Source: CAIXQW01 sp046049675 (GTDB lineage: Bacteria > Bacteroidota > Bacteroidia > Chitinophagales > Chitinophagaceae). Taken from it: DNA of 36,618 nt. Both the position numbers and the translations under genes were made by a program. Every line of letters begins with the position of its first letter. The stretch's first letter is position 1. Shown here one piece after another: positions 1 to 5,893 of this stretch. The stretch spans positions 1 through 36,618 of the forward strand of contig JBJORA010000089.1 in NCBI GenBank assembly GCA_046049675.1. Reading direction: 5' to 3'. The notes beneath the pieces were generated by a model. The model saw nothing but the letters and a program-made list of their open reading frames with translations. It was not told the origin of the DNA and did not search any database.

Positions 1-393
1 TTGGAAGGGGCGGGCGTGGTACATATTGAAAAGGCACTTGACTCACTCAAGTTTACGCTTTTGCAGAGAGGCGATTCTATCAATTCGGCAACGATACCGA
101 TATCATATTTCAAAAGTGGTAGAAGTATTGTACATTTTCAAAGATATACTAATTTTTCCCTGTTTTATAGCAATTATAGAGATGAAAATTCACCAATGCT
201 AAGTTCCCTATTAAATTGTAATTGTATGCAGTCAATGATTTTCAATCAGTTTTATAATTTGCAATTATCGTCTTTAAATAAAAACTATTTTTGTTCGGTC
301 GTGATTGTCAATAGCGATTTGCACTACCAGCAAATTTTGTATAAATTTGAGGGTACTTCGGAGAGGCTCCACAACCCAGCACAACACCATTAA
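1..393 (+). CDS. possible 3' end of an unrecognised gene
   Basis: An open frame runs from the window edge to a TAA at 391-393, so any start lies outside or is uncertain (a TTG is the first codon). I recognise no domain. The middle part is A+T-rich and resembles the small proteins found after RHS genes further right, but this is only an impression. The last ~13 codons run into the diverged repeat that begins near 366, so the natural C-terminus may have been replaced by repeat sequence. It could equally be non-coding. Confidence 0.22.
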   Translation: MEGAGVVHIEKALDSLKFTLLQRGDSINSATIPISYFKSGRSIVHFQRYTNFSLFYSNYRDENSPMLSSLLNCNCMQSMIFNQFYNLQLSSLNKNYFCSVVIVNSDLHYQQILYKFEGTSERLHNPAQHH

Positions 394-494
394 GAACGTA
401 CTAATTTTCACACGCTTTAATTTTTGGGGATGAATTTTGTGTAATTATTTGCTGTTGGCAATGCTTTGGGGGTGCTGTTAACTGGCATTTTTAT
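366..494 (+). repeat. diverged intergenic repeat, copy A
   Basis: This ~130-bp stretch matches 4277-4410 over its whole length with scattered substitutions and small indels. Shared blocks include ctccac.a.ccagcacaa near the start, 'aatttttgg.gatg.attt' in the middle, and 'atgctttggg..gctgtta..tggcatttttat' at the end. Both copies follow the end of a small open frame in the accessory region. A shortened third copy of its first ~38 bases starts at 496. There are no terminal inverted repeats and no coding potential that I can see. Confidence 0.6.
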
Positions 495-495
495 C

Positions 496-533
496 CTCCA
501 CGAACCAGTAAAATACCACTCAAAACGTGCAAA
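496..533 (+). repeat. truncated third copy of the repeat
   Basis: The 13 bases ctccacgaaccag at 496-508 are identical to 4281-4293. The similarity continues (ataccac, then aaaacgtg) until it stops at the GC-rich palindrome beginning at 535. It lies directly after copy A, so the region carries one and a third units in tandem. Confidence 0.55.
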
Positions 534-561
534 TCCGCCGCGGCGGCCGCACGGTGCAAAT
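527..561. repeat. GC-rich palindrome flanked by 8-bp direct repeats
   Basis: The octamer gtgcaaat occurs at 527-534 and again at 554-561. Between the copies lie 19 bases that are almost pure G+C and include the perfect 12-bp palindrome ccgccgcggcgg (535-546). In an A+T-rich setting this looks like a tiny insertion or the scar of an excised element with an 8-bp target duplication. Chance cannot be excluded. Confidence 0.45.
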
Positions 562-716
562 TTACGGGGTGTAAAAACTGTGGTATTGAAGTTTGGTGTT
601 TGGTAAATGGTTTTGTTTTAAGGGCATTTAGAGGTTCATTTTGCGCATTTAGTTTCATAAAGACACAGAGCACTTCGCCATTACGCTTTTGTGGCTTAAT
701 ACGGCTTACTTTAGTT

Positions 717-1565
717 TTACAGTTTAGCAATATCCTCTATTGATAAGCCAGTATACTGTACTATTTTTTCTATAGGTTCGCCAGCATCTTTCATAGCTTT
801 AGCCATTTCAATTTTTCCTTCTGCTTTTCCTTCTTCTTTCCCTTCCAAATAAGCATAGTCTATTGTATTATTCAGGTCTCTAAACACTTTTAAACTTTGC
901 TCGTATGCTGCATACTGTGCTTGGTCAAAATTAGCAAGCTTTGCAACTTCAAAGGCTTGCTCAAAAATTACATCCTTAAAAATGCTTGGTACGTTTTGTA
1001 TCTCTTCTAAATGCTTAAAAAAGTAAAGCCATTTATCTAGTCTTGTATTTAGCTCGCTTTCTGCTTTGCTAAAGTTGGGCATCTCTAAATAAATATAGCT
1101 TAACTTGTCGTAAAATATTTTGCCATGCTGATTTTTTAGTTTGATGGTATGTACTACTTCTTGTCGCTGACTTTCGTTGTCGTAGTCGTCGAATCTAAAA
1201 TCTAAAATGCCAATGCAATAAACTGCACTTAGATTATAGTTCCAATCACCTTTTTCTGCAAGTTCGCGAATAGGAAAAGTGGAGTAGTAGATCGTACGTT
1301 CTTTAAAGAAATTTTGCTTTGCTTTTTGTAACTCTACAATAAATTTTTCTCCCTTCTCATTTTCGCAATAAATATCGTAAACGGCCTTGCGGTCGTCCTT
1401 GTTGAAGCCAAGTTGCTCGTTGTTCTTAAAGCTTAGTTGTGTAATAGCATGCTGTGGCGGCAGCAGCGCGTTTAGAAAATCTATCAATAGCGGCTTGCTG
1501 GCTTCTTCACCAAATATCTTCTTAAATCCGAAGTCGGTAAAAGGGTTTACATATTGTGCCTTCAT
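717..1565 (-). CDS. Rpn-type PD-(D/E)XK nuclease family protein
   Basis: The 282-residue protein begins MKAQYVNPFTDFGFKKIFG, the usual opening of the Rpn / 'PD-(D/E)XK nuclease family transposase' group. The probable active site follows at about residues 67-85: Asp in AVYDIYC, then Glu-x-Gln in FIVELQKAKQ. The tail (about 240-265) is the family's hydrophilic repeat EGKEEGKAEGKIEMAK, followed by a short helix like GLSIEDIAKL. Known relatives are DNA endonucleases that promote RecA-independent recombination, often multicopy and mobile, though true transposition is doubtful. I chose the ATG at 1565 over an in-frame TTG at 1577 because the family motif begins there. It is a single gene with its own promoter box, and its position next to a truncated RHS gene suits a role in rearrangement, which is inference. 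Confidence 0.85.
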   Translation of the reverse strand: MKAQYVNPFTDFGFKKIFGEEASKPLLIDFLNALLPPQHAITQLSFKNNEQLGFNKDDRKAVYDIYCENEKGEKFIVELQKAKQNFFKERTIYYSTFPIRELAEKGDWNYNLSAVYCIGILDFRFDDYDNESQRQEVVHTIKLKNQHGKIFYDKLSYIYLEMPNFSKAESELNTRLDKWLYFFKHLEEIQNVPSIFKDVIFEQAFEVAKLANFDQAQYAAYEQSLKVFRDLNNTIDYAYLEGKEEGKAEGKIEMAKAMKDAGEPIEKIVQYTGLSIEDIAKL

Positions 1566-1590
1566 CTCTGTGTGCAATGCGTTGCTGTTG

Positions 1591-1598
1591 CAAAAGTA
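1591..1598 (-). promoter_or_regulatory. -7 box TACTTTTG for the Rpn-type gene
   Basis: On the minus strand TACTTTTG matches the Bacteroidota -7 consensus TAnnTTTG exactly and lies 25 bases before the ATG at 1565. No clear TTTG is seen at the -33 position. Confidence 0.5.
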
Positions 1599-1789
1599 GT
1601 ACTTTTTTTCTCAGCGCTTGACATGATCGCACTGCTGCAACCAAAGCGCAAGCTAAGCTGCAACACGGCCTGTATTTTGCACTTTCAAATTTTGCAATCC
1701 TTCTGCGTATTCTAAAAGGACGCTGACGAAACTGATATTAAGAAAAGTATTATTACACTGCATGCTGATCCAAAATCCAATCTTCTCCT

Positions 1790-1797
1790 TACATTTA
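1790..1797 (+). promoter_or_regulatory. possible -7 box before the truncated RHS gene
   Basis: TACATTTA matches TAnnTTTG at 5 of 6 fixed positions and lies 31 bases before the first ATG of the RHS fragment. It could allow transcription of the truncated gene, but an A+T-rich region gives such matches by chance. Confidence 0.25.
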
Positions 1798-1828
1798 CAA
1801 TGCAAAATCCACTGCACCTAGCACAGTC

Positions 1829-3658
1829 ATGCGCCTCGACAAACATATGTTTTTAGCTGAGCATCATTTATATGGCAGTTCTCGCCTTGGCATCAAAAAG
1901 TATTTGCCAAGCCAATACCAATATGTATGGGCGCTAGGCGATGCACCAGGTATGCCACATATAGACGACTTAGGTAAGCAGCTACCTTGGCATCACTATG
2001 GCCAAAACGACTTCATTAAACTATATGATGTAGGCTATACTAGCACAAGTAATTTTGATAAAACACATTGGTTTAGCAATCATAATATAGGCTTAAAACA
2101 CTACGAGCTCAATAACCACTTGGGCAATGTACAAGCTGTGGTGTTAGATAGATACAGCAGCCGCAAGGCGCTTACGACAGACGCTGCATATACCTATCGC
2201 TATGCCGATATTAAGTGTGCTACAGACCACTATGCCTTTGGTAGCCCAATGCCTTTGCGCGATACAAGCAGCACAGCGGCCAGTAGTTTTTACACCACGA
2301 TGCCATACTACGCTAGCAGCCATGTAGTAATAGCATCTACTTGCGTTTTGGCTAATATGCTAGCATCGCTCAATGCAGGCAGCCAACTGCAGGTAGGTAG
2401 TAACTGTGTGGTAACGGTAAACCAGCTTGGTGGCGCCTCACCGTTTGGCGCTGTACTAACGCCTGCACCAGGCCTTATGACCGCAGGCAAAACCTATCGC
2501 TTGCGTATTTACTGCAACTCGCCGCTTAATATACAACAAGTAGTAAACGGTACTGTATTAGCGAGCTATACTGGCACAGGCGCAGGTCCGCATACCTTAG
2601 ACTTTATAGCATACACCAACCAAACTTTTGAAATTACCTATACAGGCACCGACAAAAGCTTTGCCTTTGAGCAAATGGAACTGCTAGAGGAGGTGTACAC
2701 ACTTACTAACATAACCGTCAAAATAAATACTGGGGAAAGTGATTATAGGTATTCCTTTCAAACTCAAGAACGAGTTGACGAGATTGCAGGAGCAGGAAAC
2801 CACACCACAGCCTTATTTTGGGAGTATGACACAAGGCTAGGAAGAAGGTGGAATTTAGACCCAAAACCTACAGCATCTTGGTCAGGCTATTCTTGTCTAG
2901 GTAACAATCCTATCTTTAATACAGATTTTTATGGAGATAGTTTAGATGTAAAAAATGATGGGGCTAAATCTGATTTATTAAGCACAGTAAATAATGATAA
3001 CACTAAATATGTTAAATTTAAGAACATATTCAATAAGGCTGGTGAACTAGAAAGGATGAGTGTAACTTTAGACTTTGGAGATAAAACACAAGATGAAATC
3101 AATCAAATCTTAGCTAGTGATATAGGACTTACAAATATCAATGATATGGTTAATGCAACTAAAACTGAAGCCGATGGAACAGTAAGACCATTGAAGTTTC
3201 TATTTAGTCAAACAGATGTTCATTATAGCAGAGGAGGAAGTAGAATGAAGAGTGATGTATTATCAGCATCAAGAACACCTAAATTTCATACTACAAGTAA
3301 ATTTACATTAAATGGCAGAGAAGTAACGCCAGAGGATGACAAAGGTTTTGTTCCTAAAGGTTATGATGGTTATGTTGGTATGTCTAATAAAGGAATGGTA
3401 GGATTTGGTGCAAATTGCACTGGTGCTAATACTGCAATAAAGATAAATAGAGCTTCTATAATTTATCACGAATTAAGAGAAAATTATTATAGAACAGCAT
3501 TAGGTTTGAGATATGTTGAACCAACTGATTGCCCGTTTTATTACAATTCTTGTGGTTATTATCAAGGTTGGGACGGTGCACATAATAGAGCTGTAAGAGA
3601 TGAAGGCAAAAGATTTGGAAATCCTAACCCTGGTGGCTTTGGAGCTTATGAAAAATAG
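1829..3658 (+). CDS. 5'-truncated RHS protein with C-terminal effector-like domain
   Basis: The 609 residues are only the last part of an RHS/YD-repeat protein, which is normally well over 1000 residues with a signal peptide. It opens just before the core motif AEHHLYGSSRLG (10-21). Then come YELNNHLGNVQAVV (92-105), HYAFGSPMPLRD (134-145) and, after an unusual ~160-residue insert, the second half of the core: DYRYSFQTQERVDE (305-318), LGRRWNLDP (337-345) and LGNNPI (367-372). The variable tail (about 382-609) has no family I can name. It holds HELRENYYRT (547-556) and GAHNRA (583-588), whose His/Glu spacing suggests a metal site, but this is not a standard HExxH. Upstream the frame is open only to 1769 and encodes no RHS sequence, so this is an orphan cassette or a recombined fragment. 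The gene overlaps the next one by 11 bp. Product identity is solid; toxin function is inferred. Confidence 0.8.
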   Translation: MRLDKHMFLAEHHLYGSSRLGIKKYLPSQYQYVWALGDAPGMPHIDDLGKQLPWHHYGQNDFIKLYDVGYTSTSNFDKTHWFSNHNIGLKHYELNNHLGNVQAVVLDRYSSRKALTTDAAYTYRYADIKCATDHYAFGSPMPLRDTSSTAASSFYTTMPYYASSHVVIASTCVLANMLASLNAGSQLQVGSNCVVTVNQLGGASPFGAVLTPAPGLMTAGKTYRLRIYCNSPLNIQQVVNGTVLASYTGTGAGPHTLDFIAYTNQTFEITYTGTDKSFAFEQMELLEEVYTLTNITVKINTGESDYRYSFQTQERVDEIAGAGNHTTALFWEYDTRLGRRWNLDPKPTASWSGYSCLGNNPIFNTDFYGDSLDVKNDGAKSDLLSTVNNDNTKYVKFKNIFNKAGELERMSVTLDFGDKTQDEINQILASDIGLTNINDMVNATKTEADGTVRPLKFLFSQTDVHYSRGGSRMKSDVLSASRTPKFHTTSKFTLNGREVTPEDDKGFVPKGYDGYVGMSNKGMVGFGANCTGANTAIKINRASIIYHELRENYYRTALGLRYVEPTDCPFYYNSCGYYQGWDGAHNRAVRDEGKRFGNPNPGGFGAYEK

Positions 3659-4145
3659 CAAACTAATTATATCACTAATAAGTGCTGTGTTTTTATTTGG
3701 TCAAAATTTGTATGGTCAAATCAAGTTACCGCTACAATGTATGTCCTACTCAAGAGAAAGTGGTATAATATTAGGATTGCTGGAAGGTGAAATAATACCA
3801 GTGTGTATTCAACTAGATACTAATTCATTAAGTTTCTACCTTACTTGTCTACATAATCAATCAGAAGGTGAAGATAAGGAGTTTAATAAAGCAGATTTGA
3901 GTCGTACCATTGTGAAACAAAATTTTGATACGCTAGCAAATTTAGATTTTGCACCATACTGGGTAACGAGCTTTAATATGAAAATTGATGACAAACTATT
4001 TGTGCTTGGAACTTATACTGATACAATTAGTTTAAATAAAAGCGAAGTAATTATATTCCTTAGAGGAAAAATAAGTCAATCAAAACTTAATATCATCAAT
4101 AAAAGTATGCCTAAAGCAAGAAGAAGAAAACAAAAAAATAAATAA
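3648..4145 (+). CDS. small exported protein, candidate RHS immunity protein
   Basis: It encodes 165 residues from the ATG at 3648, which overlaps the RHS stop codon by 11 bp, a tight coupling typical of effector/immunity pairs. An earlier in-frame ATG at 3600 lies inside the RHS gene and would bury the signal peptide. From 3648 the protein begins MKNSKLIISLISAVFLFG, a good signal peptide ending near NLYGQ. The rest is unrecognised, about 140 residues with a basic tail (KARRRKQKNK). Export would put it in the periplasm or outer membrane, so the partner domain would have to act there. Codon use is A+T-rich like the RHS C-terminal tail, suggesting the two travel together. The immunity role rests on position only. 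Confidence 0.6.
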   Translation: MKNSKLIISLISAVFLFGQNLYGQIKLPLQCMSYSRESGIILGLLEGEIIPVCIQLDTNSLSFYLTCLHNQSEGEDKEFNKADLSRTIVKQNFDTLANLDFAPYWVTSFNMKIDDKLFVLGTYTDTISLNKSEVIIFLRGKISQSKLNIINKSMPKARRRKQKNK

Positions 4146-4276
4146 AATTCCAGAGCCAAATTAAAAACTTTTCCACATCACCCCCAAATCCACTGAAACC
4201 CTTTACCCTTCTACCTTTCACGCTTCACACCCATCATCTTGCCAATGCTTTGCAGATAAGCGTTTGCAGGCTTGGG

Positions 4277-4410
4277 GCTTCTCCACGAACCAGCACAATA
4301 CCACCAAAAACGTGTGAAAATTCGTACGCTTACAATTTTTGGTGATGCATTTTATGTAAATTTTTGATATTGGCTATGCTTTGGGTTGCTGTTATTTGGC
4401 ATTTTTATGC
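4277..4410 (+). repeat. diverged intergenic repeat, copy B
   Basis: This is the second full copy of the ~130-bp repeat seen at 366-494, in the same orientation. It begins ctccacgaaccagcacaata at 4281 and ends with ggcatttttatgc. The two copies bracket the Rpn-type gene and the RHS cassette, about 3.9 kb apart, so they could have served as homology for recombination. No open frame or terminal inverted repeat is evident. Confidence 0.6.
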
Positions 4411-4481
4411 ATGATAAGGATGGTTTGAGTACACTAGGGCCTACTTGTGCTTCACAAAATGGCGTTGGTTTATTGGACTTG

Positions 4482-4700
4482 CTATTGCGTTTCTTGTTCT
4501 TGCACTACGCGTTCGTTACAGCAGTGCAAGTTTTTGTTGTGTGCTTTACGCTTGCTTATTGTTTGTGCTGTAAGTGTTTTGTATAAATTTTTATCAATCA
4601 CTTCCCAAAGTTGTGCTTGCAGAGGCGTTAATCCATTATTATGCTACTGCGATAAGTTATTGTACTCTTGCATGCATAGTGGTAGCTTTTGTTGCAATTC
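4482..4700 (-). pseudogene. possible remnant of an unknown gene
   Basis: Read on the minus strand from 4700, 73 codons give protein-like sequence: ELQQKLPLCMQEYNNLSQ, an in-frame TAG at 4644-4646, then HNNGLTPLQAQLWEVIDKN and a lysine/asparagine-rich stretch to a TAG at 4482-4484. It is rich in Gln, Leu, Lys and Glu and looks like a helical protein, but has no start codon and an internal stop. The hairpin repeat at 4698-4730 abuts its upstream end and may have interrupted the original gene. I do not recognise the family. Confidence 0.25.
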
Positions 4701-4730
4701 CTCAGTGTCTCCACTAGGGACACTGAGGAA
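4698..4730. repeat. hairpin repeat, copy 1 (ctcagtgtc family)
   Basis: Perfect 12-bp arms, ttcctcagtgtc (4698-4709) and gacactgaggaa (4719-4730), are separated by 9 bases. The core CCTCAGTGTC/GACACTGAGG is the same as in the hairpin at 5798-5827. It is not followed by a T-tract on either strand, so it looks like a dispersed small palindromic repeat rather than a terminator. Confidence 0.65.
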
Positions 4731-4973
4731 GCTATTTTTAGACGATACAGATACTTACTACCTAAAAAACCTAATGTACCATCCCTCTGATACCGCTCTA
4801 ACTTATTGTTACAGCAGGCTGTCTGTGTAATACTCTTCGTTTTTTTGAAACACAAAAAAGTAGGGGAGAGTACTTTAAATGTAAGTAGTTGCACCGCCAA
4901 GTGCAGAGCATTTTCCACCAGCAACGAAATTGCAAATCAAATAATTACTACCTTTACTATGCGATGCAGAATA

Positions 4974-5001
4974 CTTAGCGTTTCCTGAGGGAGACGCTGA
5001 G
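4974..5001. repeat. hairpin repeat, variant copy 2 (cttagcgt/acgctgag)
   Basis: Positions 4974-4985 (cttagcgtttcc) pair with 4990-5001 (ggagacgctgag) across a 4-nt loop: 12 pairs including two G-U. The arm CTCAGCGTC differs from the other two hairpins by one base in the core, so they look like members of one family. It lies 41 bases before the start of the exported protein at 5043. Confidence 0.6.
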
Positions 5002-5042
5002 GGCAAGTAAATTAGCGGAAGAAACCGAGACTAAAATTTCAA

Positions 5043-5504
5043 ATGAATCAAAAGAAGAAAATGCTATGTATGAGATGTATGATAATTAGCACTTTTTTAG
5101 TGCTTACAATTTCAAATAGTTTATACTGTCAAGTAAAAAAATCATCACAATTTCAAAGAATATATTTACCTGATAGCGTAAAAACAAAAATTGCACTATT
5201 TGATTTGAGTAAATCTGCTTTCGAAAATGATATTGATAGCAGTTATAGAGCCATTCTCGCATTCAAACTTACGGCAAATGATGGTGGTTTTACAAATGGC
5301 GTATATGAATACAAACGATTAATATCTCACGAAAAAAGTAGATTGTTTATCTTTTATAACAATAAAATTTGTTTATTTAGCTCCTTGGATATTGATGATT
5401 TTTTAGTTGAACTGGCAGAGTATTATAAAGAAATTAATTTAACTAAAACTGAAAAGATTCAGTACCTAAAAGCCATAAGCTTGTTTTTTGACGGAAATTT
5501 ATAG
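5043..5504 (+). CDS. orphan small exported protein, function unknown
   Basis: It encodes 153 residues. A charged start (MNQKKK) is followed by a hydrophobic run, MIISTFLVLTISNSLYCQ (about 13-30), that reads as a signal peptide. The start could also be an internal Met at residue 7, 10 or 13, since all leave the hydrophobic run intact. The mature part has no motif I know and is A+T-rich with many Lys, Ser and Ile codons, like the protein at 3648-4145, which has a similar ending to its signal peptide (LYGQ against LYCQ). With no RHS gene next to it, it may be an immunity gene left after loss of its effector, a pattern known from RHS/polymorphic toxin loci. That is inference from context. Confidence 0.5.
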   Translation: MNQKKKMLCMRCMIISTFLVLTISNSLYCQVKKSSQFQRIYLPDSVKTKIALFDLSKSAFENDIDSSYRAILAFKLTANDGGFTNGVYEYKRLISHEKSRLFIFYNNKICLFSSLDIDDFLVELAEYYKEINLTKTEKIQYLKAISLFFDGNL

Positions 5505-5516
5505 TATCGACCACAT

Positions 5517-5793
5517 TTACCCTAGCTCAATAATACTCACCATAACCACATCACTATCAATTGCACAATCACGCGAACGTAATACGTGTAGCCTATGCCG
5601 AGATATCTTGTTCGTAGGTTATAAGAATTACGGTATTGCCTTTAGCATTGATTTCGCTAAAGATATTTATACTTTCTAAGGTGTTTTTGGTAACTACGTA
5701 ACCTGTAGGTTCGTTGGCAATACTAAAATACTTGGGGTGTTTGGGCGTGCATGCGCTAAGACAATACTTTGGCATTGACAGCCACTTATTCAC
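5517..5793 (-). pseudogene. decayed 3' end of a MacB/LolD-type ABC transporter ATPase
   Basis: On the minus strand the frame reads HPKYFSIANEPTG, the Walker B region with the usual ADEPTG turned into ANEPTG. It continues with SINIFSEINAKGNTVILITYEQDIS, matching the family phrase 'IFQEINxxGNTVILVTHEEDIA'; the H-loop His is now Tyr. A TAG follows at 5591-5593. After one frame change the expected tail RDCAIDSDVV resumes (compare RDG.I..D) and ends at a TAA, 5517-5519. Upstream of about 5765 the family match is lost, so the P-loop and signature motifs are gone. It has a stop, a frameshift and mutated active-site residues, so it is a dead fragment. A hairpin repeat (5798-5827) sits at its broken end. 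Confidence 0.7.
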
Positions 5794-5797
5794 ACTA

Positions 5798-5827
5798 CCT
5801 CAGTGTCGGTCCTTACGGACACTGAGG
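5798..5827. repeat. hairpin repeat, copy 3 (ctcagtgtc family)
   Basis: The arms cctcagtgtc (5798-5807) and gacactgagg (5818-5827) are identical to the core arms at 4700-4709 and 4719-4728, with a 10-nt loop of different sequence. Conserved arms with variable loops suggest a dispersed structural repeat. It lies between the dead ABC fragment and the end of panB. Confidence 0.65.
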
Positions 5828-5893
5828 CAATTAAAAAGCACCACTGAGCAAATTATTTTACAACGATACTTCTTGCCAAAAAAAAACATCCCC

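Larger units (their letters stand above)
394..716. other. intergenic stretch with repeats, no gene
   Basis: The 323 bases contain the end of repeat copy A, its truncated third copy (496-533), the GC palindrome with flanking direct repeats (527-561), and about 150 bp of T-rich sequence next to the stop of the Rpn-type gene. A 79-codon minus-strand frame crosses the repeats but has no recognisable protein features, and I do not call it. Confidence 0.6.
4146..5042. other. long intergenic stretch with repeats and decayed coding remnants
   Basis: These 897 bases contain repeat copy B (4277-4410), a possible dead minus-strand gene (4482-4700), hairpin repeats at 4698-4730 and 4974-5001, and between them a minus-strand frame with coding-like phrases (for example GTLGFLGSKYLYRLK, around 4740-4790) that belongs to no protein I recognise. 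Several short open frames occur on both strands, but none has a start, composition or motif that supports a live gene. Confidence 0.55.

Noticed and set aside
491..730. 79-codon minus-strand frame downstream of the Rpn-type gene
   Set aside because: It crosses the repeat and the GC palindrome, has an alanine run created by the palindrome, and shows no start signal or protein motif.
1829..3658. Type VI secretion association of the RHS gene
   Set aside because: No PAAR, VgrG, Hcp or T6SS core gene occurs in the window; Bacteroidota RHS proteins are often independent of T6SS.
4386..4988. Several plus-strand frames rich in Cys, Leu and Phe
   Set aside because: Their composition is that of antisense or non-coding sequence; the coding-like phrases in this stretch are on the minus strand and are decayed.
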